The notes under the pieces were generated by a model. It ran no database searches, was not told where the DNA came from, and was given only the letters and a program-made list of their open reading frames with translations. A DNA stretch of 64,000 nt. Origin: Acidaminococcus sp. Its GTDB lineage: Bacteria; Bacillota; Negativicutes; Acidaminococcales; Acidaminococcaceae. The DNA lies in contig DXYB01000007.1 of assembly GCA_019416065.1 (NCBI GenBank), positions 1 to 64,000 on the forward strand, in the 5' to 3' direction. Both the position numbers and the translations under genes were made by a program. Positions 1 through 7,741 of the stretch are shown one piece after another (the first letter of the stretch is position 1; every line of letters starts with the position of its first letter).

Positions 1-75
1 AGAAATTGGGATGCTCTTATTTTTTTATTCAACTTACAAAAATTTTACGCCATGTTGTAAAATCATGACAATGAA

Positions 76-106
76 AGAACAGCAAACCCTAAAGATCTGC
101 TGTTCT
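76..106 (-). terminator. probable terminator after ridA
   Basis: A 9-bp stem (AGAACAGCA pairing with TGCTGTTCT) lies just beyond the ridA stop. On the minus strand it is followed only by TTTCATTG, a poor T-run, so termination may be weak. Confidence 0.45.
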
Positions 107-121
107 GCTTGCTGCTTATTC

Positions 122-601
122 TTATTTTAATTCGTAACGCAGGCGATGATAGGGAGAAGCGCCAAAATCCACGCTGTCCGGTTCCGGCCCGGCGCTCACC
201 ATTAGATTGATTTCCACCGGAGCGTCCCCGGGCAGATTTCCCATACCCAACGCACAACGGGCACACATCCCTGCTTTCCCCAGTTCTTCCTGCAAATAGG
301 CGGACGCAAAATCCGCTAGTTTAGGATGTTGCAAAAAGTCCGGAGCCGCATTTACGTACACGTTCATTAACAGCACCTGTTGGATGATTTCTCCGCCCTT
401 CAGTTGATTTTTAGCAGCCGTCAGTGCATTTTGTGCAGCCAGTCGTACGGCCTCCTGATAGGACTCCAAAGGCACATTGGCCATTACCTTGCCTTTTTGG
501 ATGAGCACGCCGTCTTTACGGGGCGTCATGCCCGCTGTCACAATAAGGTCCCCTGTCCGAACAGCCGGCACATAGTTTCCCTGTGGAATTGGATTTTTCA
601 T
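122..601 (-). CDS. ridA: RidA/YjgF/UK114 family enamine/imine deaminase
   Basis: A 159-aa cytosolic protein of the RidA family, which hydrolyses reactive enamine/imine intermediates released by PLP enzymes. The family core is visible (TAGMTPRKDG near the N-terminus; the MNVYVN strand; a C-terminal VEINLMVSAG). It is longer than the usual 125-130 aa RidA, with a C-terminal extension, and looks like the RidA subfamily with an APxGxY-like start. It is the last gene of a minus-strand operon behind two PLP-dependent enzymes (gap of about 24 nt), which fits detoxifying their products. The exact subfamily and substrate are not resolved. Confidence 0.85.
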   Translation of the reverse strand: MKNPIPQGNYVPAVRTGDLIVTAGMTPRKDGVLIQKGKVMANVPLESYQEAVRLAAQNALTAAKNQLKGGEIIQQVLLMNVYVNAAPDFLQHPKLADFASAYLQEELGKAGMCARCALGMGNLPGDAPVEINLMVSAGPEPDSVDFGASPYHRLRYELK

Positions 602-625
602 AGGAATCCCTTGCCTTTCTGCGAT

Positions 626-1915
626 TCACGCCTTAGCAAATTCTTTAGCAATCGCTGCCGTTACCGTAAGGAACTGGTCGATATCCCCAAAATCATGGCA
701 ATGCAGGGGGGACACCCGAACAAGGCCAGTACGTCCTAATGACTCCACAATGCGTTTAGAATATTCGCTGGTATTAATTCGTTCAAAAACCAGCACACCC
801 CGTTTATCATACTCTTCCCGTAGCGCCGTATACTCCATGCCTCGAATCCCCATGGCCACCACCAAGTCCCGGTTTTCATCCATCGGTCCGTCAAAATACA
901 CTTCTACTCCAGGAATCTGGCGCAGCCCGGGAACTTTTTCCGTGCCATCCAGCATCCGCCGCAATAGGCTGCTTTCATGGGCATGGCAGTGCGCAAAGCC
1001 TACCACGTATTGCTCCCGCCGATTCTGGGAGTCCGTAAATTTTCTTCCAATCCAGCAGATATAATCCACCATAGCGCTCATGGCTGCAAAATTGGCATGG
1101 GGGTACGTTCCTAATTCCCATTCTTTTTCCGGTTTGGCTTCCAGTTTGTCATGGGGGAGCCTAGCCACACGGTCGGACACATAGCCGTACCCGCAGCCCC
1201 TAATGCCCATCGCCTTATACGGCGCAATCACAAGGCCATCCAGCTGCAGCGCATGGGCGTACAAAGCCGCATGGGGTGCATGCTGCACCGCATCGGAAAT
1301 AATATATAAATCCGGTTTGATGGCCCGTGTTTTTTCCACAATTTCTTTCATGGGAAAGACCACACCGGAAATATTGGAGGCACTCATCACACTAAGCAAA
1401 CAGGTATCTTTATCCACTAATTGAATGATTTCGTCCACATCCACCCCGCCGGTTACAGGGTTGGCCTTTGCCACACGGAACTCTTTGCCCATTTTTTCCG
1501 CATAAAACTTGGCGGCATCATAGGCAGAAGGATGCTCAATAGCTGTCGTCACTACATTGGTTCCCGGCACATTTTCAATAATCGCCCGGGTAATGCTGAA
1601 GGTGGTTTTGGAAGGCGTTAGTTCTGTAACCAATGCACCCTCACCGGGAGCAGCGCCAAAAATCACTTCCATCAGGTCTTTGATCCCTTTGTCTTTGACT
1701 TCATGTAGTTTCATGGATACATCATGATACCGCAGTGGGCAGTCCGGAATCATTTCATATTTGGCCTTAGCATCCACGCAGGCTTTGAGTCGCAGGGAAC
1801 CACCCGAGTTTTCGAAAAACAGCCGCTTTCTCCCGAAAGGGTTTTCATCCAGATAACAGAACTTGCTTTTAATTTCTTTCTGCAGTTTGGCATCAAACAC
1901 AAATCCTTTTTCCAT
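626..1915 (-). CDS. aminotransferase class V-fold PLP enzyme
   Basis: A 429-aa fold-type I PLP enzyme of the class V (cysteine desulfurase/isopenicillin-N epimerase-like) group. The aspartate-histidine segment SDAVQHAPH and the presumed PLP lysine in APYKAMGIRG sit about 25 residues apart, as in the family. No conserved catalytic Cys loop of NifS/SufS is obvious, so a lyase, epimerase or aminotransferase role is more likely than sulfur transfer. It is the middle gene of the operon with an aminotransferase class I upstream and RidA downstream. The substrate is unknown; an amino-acid catabolic step that releases an enamine is an inference from RidA. Confidence 0.8.
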   Translation of the reverse strand: MEKGFVFDAKLQKEIKSKFCYLDENPFGRKRLFFENSGGSLRLKACVDAKAKYEMIPDCPLRYHDVSMKLHEVKDKGIKDLMEVIFGAAPGEGALVTELTPSKTTFSITRAIIENVPGTNVVTTAIEHPSAYDAAKFYAEKMGKEFRVAKANPVTGGVDVDEIIQLVDKDTCLLSVMSASNISGVVFPMKEIVEKTRAIKPDLYIISDAVQHAPHAALYAHALQLDGLVIAPYKAMGIRGCGYGYVSDRVARLPHDKLEAKPEKEWELGTYPHANFAAMSAMVDYICWIGRKFTDSQNRREQYVVGFAHCHAHESSLLRRMLDGTEKVPGLRQIPGVEVYFDGPMDENRDLVVAMGIRGMEYTALREEYDKRGVLVFERINTSEYSKRIVESLGRTGLVRVSPLHCHDFGDIDQFLTVTAAIAKEFAKA

Positions 1916-1953
1916 AGCACGCCTCTTTCTTTGCTAATACATGCCGTTTCTTT

Positions 1954-3174
1954 TTATTTACTCCGATACCGTTCCATCACCGTGAGCACCCGGTCAATGG
2001 CATCATGGGTATTTTTAGGATCCTGGGAGAAATTTACCCGGAAACTGTGGGTGAACTGAGGCCCAAATTCTGTTCCCGGCGTAATTACCACACCCGTGAG
2101 TTTCCGCACGATTTTAGCAAAATCACTGATACTCACATCCATAGGCGGCAGGGTTGGAAAAATATAGCTGCCTCCCTCTGTTTTCCGCACTTTGCAACCA
2201 GCATGGCTCCGCACCAGAGCAATCAAATCATCCCGAATGGCCTGGTGTTTTTGGATCCGCTTTGCCAGCCAGCCTTCCGGCTCGTTAAACCAGCAATTAA
2301 ATACATACTGACAATACCCAGGAGCCCGCAGCGTCACAATGGCCTGGAGTTTTTCCATGCGATCAATAATCCACCGGGTTCCAAATGCGGTTCCCAGACG
2401 GAACCCGCTCAAGGATTCTGTTTTGGATGGCCCCATAATGGTCAGCATATTTTCTGGCCGCTCGGCAAGAGGCAGCGCCCGTAAATGGGTGTACGGATGG
2501 TTGTCAAAAACCTGCCGGGAATATAATTCGTCCACCAATAGGATGACATGGTACTCTTTTGCCAACCGGGCAATGCCCTTGATTTCTTCTTCAGAATAAA
2601 TCACTCCGGTGGGGTTATTGGGGTTGGAGAAAAGGAACAATTTCACGCCCTGTTTAAAAGAGTCCTCCAACGCTTCTAGATTTACGCCGGCATTTTGATC
2701 CTGCCCCAAATAATCCAGTTTGACAGGAACCAATTCCCCTTCAAAGAATTCTACCAGTTTCCGATTGTCAAAATAGTCCGGCTCCACAATGGCGACTTTA
2801 TCGCCCCGCCCCACTAGGCAGCCCAATGCTAGGAACAGTGCACCCTGGGTGCCAGGCGTTAAAATCAGTTCTGTTTCTGGATCCACAGGGGCACCGGTAA
2901 ATGCCGCCAATTTGTTAGCTACATCCCGGCGAATCCCATCACCACCCCGGTATTCTGTGTAGGCAACGCAGCCACCTTTTTTGAACCCCTCCGTAAAAAT
3001 AGCCAAACTGCCCGGTGTAGGTTCATGGGCGTCCACATCCCCGTGGGAAAAATTGACTGCGGGTCCCGGTAACGGTTCCCCGCGGAGTTCCAGCTTCGTT
3101 TCTTTTTGCAAGGTTTCCTGCCCTGGGGCATTATCAATTCCCAACCGTTGAAATTTTTCCGTTAAGATATCCAT
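1954..3174 (-). CDS. aminotransferase class I/II
   Basis: A 406-aa PLP-dependent aminotransferase of the AAT_I superfamily. It shows LFLFSNPNNPTG (the NPxNPTG motif), LLVDELYSRQVF and the PLP-lysine segment GPSKTESLSGFRLG. I chose the ATG at 3174 because GGAGG lies 7-8 nt upstream; the open frame extends 36 codons further without a ribosome site. It heads a three-gene operon (this gene, the class V PLP enzyme, ridA) with a promoter at 3248-3277 and a likely LysR box at 3291-3313. Substrate unknown. Confidence 0.85.
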   Translation of the reverse strand: MDILTEKFQRLGIDNAPGQETLQKETKLELRGEPLPGPAVNFSHGDVDAHEPTPGSLAIFTEGFKKGGCVAYTEYRGGDGIRRDVANKLAAFTGAPVDPETELILTPGTQGALFLALGCLVGRGDKVAIVEPDYFDNRKLVEFFEGELVPVKLDYLGQDQNAGVNLEALEDSFKQGVKLFLFSNPNNPTGVIYSEEEIKGIARLAKEYHVILLVDELYSRQVFDNHPYTHLRALPLAERPENMLTIMGPSKTESLSGFRLGTAFGTRWIIDRMEKLQAIVTLRAPGYCQYVFNCWFNEPEGWLAKRIQKHQAIRDDLIALVRSHAGCKVRKTEGGSYIFPTLPPMDVSISDFAKIVRKLTGVVITPGTEFGPQFTHSFRVNFSQDPKNTHDAIDRVLTVMERYRSK

Positions 3175-3247
3175 GGTTATTCCTCCCTCGGTTATGCCTG
3201 TTTTTTCGTATGATTCCGTTTTTACATGACGCTTTCTTGTTATCTTT

Positions 3248-3277
3248 ATTATAGGGTAGCTGTCAGCTTTTTCCCAA
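3248..3277 (-). promoter_or_regulatory. promoter of the PLP-enzyme/ridA operon
   Basis: On the minus strand TTGGGA (3277-3272) and TATAAT (3253-3248) are 18 bp apart, about 75 nt before the aminotransferase start. Confidence 0.6.
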
Positions 3278-3290
3278 TGCATTGTTTGAC

Positions 3291-3313
3291 AACTAAGTTA
3301 TACAATTTTAGTT
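3291..3313. promoter_or_regulatory. probable LysR-type operator (TAA-N11-TTA dyad)
   Basis: AACTAA and TTAGTT flank exactly 11 bp, giving the T-N11-A dyad typical of LysR regulators. Its centre is about 60 bp upstream of the expected transcription start of the aminotransferase operon, the classical position for a LysR recognition site. The LysR gene lies immediately upstream in the same orientation. Confidence 0.55.
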
Positions 3314-3330
3314 ATGAAGATAAATAAAAT

Positions 3331-3372
3331 AACAAGGCTGCATCCTGCATTTTAGCATTTTGTAGCCTTGTT
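3331..3372 (-). terminator. terminator after the LysR gene
   Basis: A 9-bp stem AACAAGGCT/AGCCTTGTT with a 24-nt loop, followed on the minus strand by ATTTTATTT. It separates the VOC-LysR unit from the aminotransferase operon. Confidence 0.6.
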
Positions 3373-3404
3373 TCATGGTTTTCACTATAGTTTTTTATTT
3401 ATTA

Positions 3405-4355
3405 TTACGAGGTCTGCTGCTTCTGACAGAAGTTCAGAAACGCTTCCAATACAGGAGATTTGCTGCGCTGCATTTTATAATACAGCTTTACAGGCCGAAC
3501 AGCCAGCGGATCCGCAATTTTATAGCAGCGCACCCGCTCCGTAGGTTCCAAGGTAAGGATCAGATCTCCCCGTAGAATCACTGCCCCTTTTCCATCAAGG
3601 GCCAAAAAATAGGACGTAAGCATCTGATCCATCTGCATGACTACATGGGGTTTGATGCCGGCGTTGCGAAACATTTTTCGGGAGCGAGTATAAGCGTTAT
3701 TGCCCCGGGTTAATAGAATAAATGGGGTTTTACCAAAAAGGGACAAGGATACAGCCGGACAGTCCACTTGCCACTGTTTCTTCTCTTTTATATCCTGCCA
3801 GGAAAGGGCTTTGCCTTTTAGTTTTTCATTGACGGGAAATTCTGCAGGGACCGCCAGTAAAAGCATTTCCGACCCCATGGGCACATAGCCCCATTTCTGT
3901 CCGGTGTATTGGTCCACACTTAAAAGGGCATCCAGGTTTCCCTTCCCCAGTTCGTCCAATAGCTCAGAAGAATTTCCTTCTCGGATTGTAATCTCTCCCA
4001 CATCCGGATATTCCGTTTTAAATTTTCCGGTCAAATCTGGCAGTACGTTGGCGCAGAAATAGGCGGCGCCCCCCACCCGGAACTGATCTTTTTTCACGCT
4101 GCGAAAGCTGCGCATCGCCTGGTGGAGAGTTTCTTCCAGCCGTCGTATTTTCAGTGCTGTCCGGATATAGGATTCTCCTGCCGCCGTCAAGGATAGGGGC
4201 ATTTTCTTCCGATCAAAGAAATTGACGCCGTAGCGTTTTTCTTCTTTTTTCACCAGCGCACTAAGAGCGGGTTGTGTGATAAAAAGGGTATCGGCAGCTT
4301 TCGTAAAACTGCGCTTTTCGTACACAGCCAGTACGCATTCCATGCCCCGTTCCAT
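3405..4355 (-). CDS. LysR family transcriptional regulator
   Basis: A 316-aa LysR-type regulator. The N-terminal winged helix-turn-helix covers about residues 5-60 (SFTKAADTLFITQPALSALV), followed by the linker helix and a substrate-binding domain. GGGAG lies 7 nt before the ATG. It is 12 nt downstream of the VOC gene, so the two are probably cotranscribed. The likely target is the downstream aminotransferase/PLP/ridA operon, whose promoter has a TAA-N11-TTA dyad. The inducer is unknown. Confidence 0.88.
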   Translation of the reverse strand: MERGMECVLAVYEKRSFTKAADTLFITQPALSALVKKEEKRYGVNFFDRKKMPLSLTAAGESYIRTALKIRRLEETLHQAMRSFRSVKKDQFRVGGAAYFCANVLPDLTGKFKTEYPDVGEITIREGNSSELLDELGKGNLDALLSVDQYTGQKWGYVPMGSEMLLLAVPAEFPVNEKLKGKALSWQDIKEKKQWQVDCPAVSLSLFGKTPFILLTRGNNAYTRSRKMFRNAGIKPHVVMQMDQMLTSYFLALDGKGAVILRGDLILTLEPTERVRCYKIADPLAVRPVKLYYKMQRSKSPVLEAFLNFCQKQQTS

Positions 4356-4367
4356 ACGCGACTCCCT

Positions 4368-4736
4368 TTATTGTTTCTCCGGAATAATTTCAATCCAATA
4401 GCCATCCGGATCGTTAATAAAATAAATACCCATATCCGTATTCTCGTAGCAGATACAGCCCATCGCCTTATGCTTTGCATACGCCCCTTGGAAATCGTCC
4501 ACGGCGACTGCCAGATGAAATTCATTCTCCCCCAGGTCATAGGGTTTTGTCCGGTCATGGAGCCAGGTGAGTTCCAGTTCATGGGGCGTGCGTCCTCCGT
4601 CTGTCAGATACGCCAGAGTAAATCCTGGTCCTTCAAATTTTCGGGCGACGCTAAAGCCCAACGCCTCTTCATAAAACCGTATGCTCTTAGCCAAATCCAC
4701 CACGTTAAAATTATTGTGCGCAAACCGAAACTGCAT
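4368..4736 (-). CDS. VOC family protein (glyoxalase I-like)
   Basis: A 122-aa vicinal-oxygen-chelate protein resembling lactoylglutathione lyase. The four expected metal ligands are present: His in RFAHNN, Glu in ELELTW, His in EFHLAV and Glu in WIEIIPE. Two beta-alpha-beta-beta-beta units fill the length typical of GloA. GGGAGGAG precedes the ATG. It may detoxify methylglyoxal or act on another alpha-hydroxy substrate; the position ahead of a LysR gene suggests neither firmly. Confidence 0.82.
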   Translation of the reverse strand: MQFRFAHNNFNVVDLAKSIRFYEEALGFSVARKFEGPGFTLAYLTDGGRTPHELELTWLHDRTKPYDLGENEFHLAVAVDDFQGAYAKHKAMGCICYENTDMGIYFINDPDGYWIEIIPEKQ

Positions 4737-4852
4737 AAAAATCTCCTCCCTCTTTTTTCCAAGTCTATTATACCAAAAGATTGATTAGATTAACCGTTCC
4801 AAAGGATAGCGGTTAATCTTTTTTACGAGAATCAGGGAAAATATAAGTTGGA

Positions 4853-4906
4853 ATAAATTTGGTACCAAAAATATTTCATAATGAATATTTTTGGTACCAA
4901 ATTTAT
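4853..4906. repeat. large perfect inverted repeat with two GGTACC-centred dyads
   Basis: Arms 4853-4875 and 4884-4906 are perfect 23-bp inverted copies around the 8-nt loop TCATAATG. Each arm itself holds the symmetric core TTTGGTACCAAA (core centres 32 bp apart). It lies 74-127 nt upstream of the DUF4143 ATPase start. It has no T-run, so it is better read as a paired operator or a recombination/cruciform site than as a terminator. Confidence 0.8.
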
Positions 4907-4979
4907 ATTATATATTCTCAATTTCCCTTGAAAAATATTGCTTCATGGGATATGATGAACGGAAAAGGAGGGTCCATCC

Positions 4980-6293
4980 ATGCTGAAACGAAAAATCAAT
5001 CAACAACTGGAAGCCTGGAAAAAGCGACCAAATCACCAGCCTCTCATCATCAAGGGGGTCCGGCAATGCGGAAAAACCGCTTCGGTTCTGGATTTTGCCC
5101 ATTCCCACTATCCCCATACTGTGTATCTTAATTTTTTTGAAAACCCGCAATATGCCCAGATTTTCCAGAACAGCCTGTCTGTTGATACACTGACCATGCT
5201 CATGTCAGTCCAGCTCACAGACGCAGTCTTTGAACCAGGGAAAACCGTTATCGTTCTGGATGAAATCCAGGAATGTCCAGAAGCCCGGACGGCCTTAAAG
5301 TTTTTTAGTCTGGATGGACGCTATGATGTAATCGCCACAGGATCTCTGCTAGGAGTCAACGGCTATGGAACTCCCAAATCCATCCCAGTAGGCTATGAAC
5401 AGCTCATGGTCATGTATCCCATGGATTTCGAAGAATTTCTCTGGGCCCAAGGAATCCAGCCAGATGTCATTGATTTTCTCCGCATTTGCCTGGAGAAAGA
5501 ACAACCTGTTCCCTCAGCCCTGCATGAAAAAATGAGGGAGCTGCTGCAACTGTATACGATTGTAGGCGGAATGCCAGCTGCCGTCCAAAGTTTTGTGGAC
5601 CGGCACAACCTCCCAGAAGTCCTTTTGCTCCAACGAAATATCATCCATTCTTATGAAGATGACATGGTTAAGTACGCAGAAAATCGGGATAAAGGCCGTA
5701 TCCGTCAATGCTTTGCTTCCATCCCCCGGCAGCTGGCCAAAGAAAATAAAAAATTCCAGTACTCCGTAGTAGAATCCCAGGGCAACGCGCAAAAATTCGG
5801 CAGCTCCCTCCAGTGGATTGAAGATGCAGGCATCATCTGCCGGTGTTATAATCTGTCTCTGCCAGACCTTCCCTTGGAAGGCTATGCGGTGGACAATATA
5901 TTCAAAGTGTATATGGCGGACACAGGTCTTTTCATCAGTATGCTGGAAGATGGAACCCAGTCAGACATCTTGCACGGGAATATGCTGGGATACAAAGGTG
6001 CCATTTATGAAAATTTGGCTGCGGATTTTTTCTACAAAATGGGACGCAAGCTATACTATTTCCATAAGGATTCCGGCCTAGAAATTGATTTTGTCATCCG
6101 TTTTAAAGGAAAAGCCACTCTGGTAGAAGTAAAGGCCACCAACGGGTATGCCAAGAGTCTGAAGACCATTCTATCTCAGCCAAAACGCTATCCGGTAAGT
6201 CAGGGTATCAAGCTGGCGGATACCCAGCTGAACCGCCAAGGGCAAGTCTTGAACCTGCCTTTTTATATGGGATTTCTGCTGACAGAAGTGTAA
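4980..6293 (+). CDS. AAA ATPase with C-terminal DUF4143 domain
   Basis: A 437-aa protein of the AAA_14/DUF4143 family. Walker A is GVRQCGKT near residue 25 and Walker B is IVLDEIQE near residue 95; a C-terminal nuclease-like domain carries EIDFVIRFKGKATLVEVKAT, the D-ExK pattern of restriction-endonuclease-like folds. The family is widespread, patchily distributed and of unknown function. GGAGG precedes the ATG. It stands alone, between a striking inverted repeat and tRNA-Arg. A second, diverged member lies at 35663-36865. Confidence 0.85.
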   Translation: MLKRKINQQLEAWKKRPNHQPLIIKGVRQCGKTASVLDFAHSHYPHTVYLNFFENPQYAQIFQNSLSVDTLTMLMSVQLTDAVFEPGKTVIVLDEIQECPEARTALKFFSLDGRYDVIATGSLLGVNGYGTPKSIPVGYEQLMVMYPMDFEEFLWAQGIQPDVIDFLRICLEKEQPVPSALHEKMRELLQLYTIVGGMPAAVQSFVDRHNLPEVLLLQRNIIHSYEDDMVKYAENRDKGRIRQCFASIPRQLAKENKKFQYSVVESQGNAQKFGSSLQWIEDAGIICRCYNLSLPDLPLEGYAVDNIFKVYMADTGLFISMLEDGTQSDILHGNMLGYKGAIYENLAADFFYKMGRKLYYFHKDSGLEIDFVIRFKGKATLVEVKATNGYAKSLKTILSQPKRYPVSQGIKLADTQLNRQGQVLNLPFYMGFLLTEV

Positions 6294-6357
6294 TGGAGCA
6301 GGAAGGACTGCTATCCAGGAACTTCCCCTATGCTATGGCGTCATGGCGTAGACCCCA

Positions 6358-6386
6358 CTTGTATTCTTAGGGAACTATGCTATAAT
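6358..6386 (+). promoter_or_regulatory. promoter of tRNA-Arg
   Basis: TTGTAT near 6359 and an extended -10 TGCTATAAT ending at 6386, with a 16-bp spacer. The mature tRNA begins 12 nt downstream. Confidence 0.7.
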
Positions 6387-6397
6387 GACTTTGTTAT

Positions 6398-6474
6398 GCG
6401 GTTGTAGCTCAGTTGGATAGAGCATCTGCCTCCTAAGCAGAGGGTCGCGCGTTCGACTCGCGCCAATCGCACCA
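6398..6474 (+). tRNA. tRNA-Arg(CCU)
   Basis: A 77-nt cloverleaf with encoded CCA. The acceptor stem GCGGTTG/CAATCGC pairs fully with one G-U. The anticodon stem TCTGC/GCAGA encloses the loop CTCCTAA, giving anticodon CCU (reads AGG). The T-arm contains GTTCGACTC. Confidence 0.95.
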
Positions 6475-6489
6475 ACTTCATACGACAAA

Positions 6490-6522
6490 AGCCATGTTCC
6501 GCAAAAGAACATGGCTCTTTTT
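6490..6522. terminator. bidirectional terminator between tRNA-Arg and the outer-membrane protein
   Basis: A 10-bp stem AGCCATGTTC/GAACATGGCT with T-runs on both sides serves tRNA-Arg on the plus strand and the outer-membrane protein gene on the minus strand. Confidence 0.8.
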
Positions 6523-6530
6523 GTATGGTT

Positions 6531-7142
6531 TTAGAATTTATAGGACACGCCCACGTTGACCCCATGGGTCTTGGCGTCATGGTCGCCACTGAAATCCTTA
6601 TACTTGCTGTCGTTATAGGATACATTGGCTTCCCAGTTGTCGGTAAAGGCATAGCCCACGCCCACTTCATACTGGTTAATGGCATTACCAAAGCCCACTT
6701 TGCCCCAGGCTGTGGTTTTATCCGTCAGCGGCAGCCGGCCAATGGCACCTACCTGATAGCCGCTCTTATTGTCCTTGTATCCATGGTGCTTCACATGGTT
6801 GCGGACATACCCGCCGAAGCCATATAAATAGGGATTGAACTGATACACCAGGCTCACCTGATGTGACTGCACCGAAGCATCGTCGTTTCCTTCATGCGCA
6901 GCATACTGATAGTCCAGCCCTAAATTGTCCGCGATTCCCACAGTGCCGCCAAGGCGATACCGGGCATCTCCGTCATAATCTTTATAATTGCCGTTGCGGT
7001 CATTGATTTTTAGTGCCGTACCTACGGTCACATTGGCATCAATCTGGGCAGCGCCAGGAGCAATCCGGGCCAAAGGAGAAGCACTAGCAAAACTTAGGGG
7101 CAGTAGACCCAGCGCGGCTGCTGCCAGGATAATTTTTTTCAT
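6531..7142 (-). CDS. outer-membrane beta-barrel protein
   Basis: A 203-aa exported protein. It has a Sec signal peptide (MKKIILAAAALGLLPLSFAS, cleavage probably at ASA-SP), then alternating amphipathic strands in an OmpW/opacity-like pattern (YRLGGTVGIADNLGLDYQYA, VGVGYAFTDNWEANVSYN) and a C-terminal Lys-Phe, the usual aromatic end read by the BAM complex. The ATG at 7142 has AAGGAGG upstream; the frame extends 8 codons further. It supports a diderm cell envelope. Its promoter is paired with that of the divergent small gene at 7355. Substrate or role unknown. Confidence 0.82.
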   Translation of the reverse strand: MKKIILAAAALGLLPLSFASASPLARIAPGAAQIDANVTVGTALKINDRNGNYKDYDGDARYRLGGTVGIADNLGLDYQYAAHEGNDDASVQSHQVSLVYQFNPYLYGFGGYVRNHVKHHGYKDNKSGYQVGAIGRLPLTDKTTAWGKVGFGNAINQYEVGVGYAFTDNWEANVSYNDSKYKDFSGDHDAKTHGVNVGVSYKF

Positions 7143-7210
7143 GGATTTTCCTCCTTTTGTTCTCATTCTTTCACAGGCGTTCCTGCGGTATCTTCGTCTA
7201 TATAAATTAT

Positions 7211-7288
7211 ATTATACTCTATCTTGGCTTTTTTCGCAAAATTTTAGGCAAAAGCCAAATTGCGATGGCACTGGGTTTGTAGTATAAT
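7211..7288. promoter_or_regulatory. divergent promoters around a shared dyad
   Basis: Two promoters with the same elements face away from each other. On the minus strand TTGCGA (7239-7234), 17 bp, TATAAT (7216-7211) serves the outer-membrane protein. On the plus strand TTGCGA (7260-7265), 17 bp, TATAAT (7283-7288) serves the small gene at 7355. An inverted repeat TTGGCTTTT (7224-7232)/AAAAGCCAA (7250-7258) straddles both and is a candidate shared operator. Confidence 0.7.
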
Positions 7289-7354
7289 AGATTCAATTTT
7301 ACGATATTTCTAAGCGTATATACCACGTTTTGCCCAGTTGAAAGGAGACCAGCT

Positions 7355-7642
7355 ATGAAAGTCGGAGAATTTTTGGATATTGTACGGGACGAAACTACAG
7401 TCCGGATTTATGCCTATGCGTGCAGCACAGGATGCGATGCCGGCAACGACATGGAATTTACCGATACGGTAGTAAAAGGCACCTTTAAGACCTACGAGCC
7501 AACGGTCATGACCGTATTGCGGGATCTGCCGATTGAATATGTCAGCGCCGGCCCCAAACACAATATTGATGTCTTTGTCAGCTTAAACTACAACGACTTT
7601 GAAAAATTAGGCAACAGCATCAGCGGCGTCACCTTTGCCTAA
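7355..7642 (+). CDS. small hypothetical protein
   Basis: A 95-aa soluble acidic protein that I do not recognise. No signal peptide or membrane segment is visible. A Cys pair in YACSTGCDAGND (about residues 23 and 27) could bind metal or form a disulfide. GAAAGGAG lies 9 nt before the ATG, a good promoter is present, and a strong terminator follows, so it is a real monocistronic gene. It shares a divergent control region with the outer-membrane protein gene. Confidence 0.75.
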   Translation: MKVGEFLDIVRDETTVRIYAYACSTGCDAGNDMEFTDTVVKGTFKTYEPTVMTVLRDLPIEYVSAGPKHNIDVFVSLNYNDFEKLGNSISGVTFA

Positions 7643-7662
7643 CCTGCTTTGGCACCTGAAAG

Positions 7663-7717
7663 AATATAGCGCAAGCCTTGCACCTTTTACCGTGCACGGA
7701 TTGCGCTATATTTTTTT
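7663..7717. terminator. bidirectional terminator between the small gene and brnQ
   Basis: A 12-bp stem AATATAGCGCAA/TTGCGCTATATT has T-runs on both strands. It lies 20 nt after the small gene and 24 nt after the brnQ stop. Confidence 0.85.
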
Positions 7718-7741
7718 ACTCTCTTTATCGCTAAAATACTT

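Noticed and set aside
4853..4906. Inverted repeat read as a transcription terminator or insertion-sequence end
   Set aside because: No T-run on either side, no transposase and no second copy or target duplication nearby.
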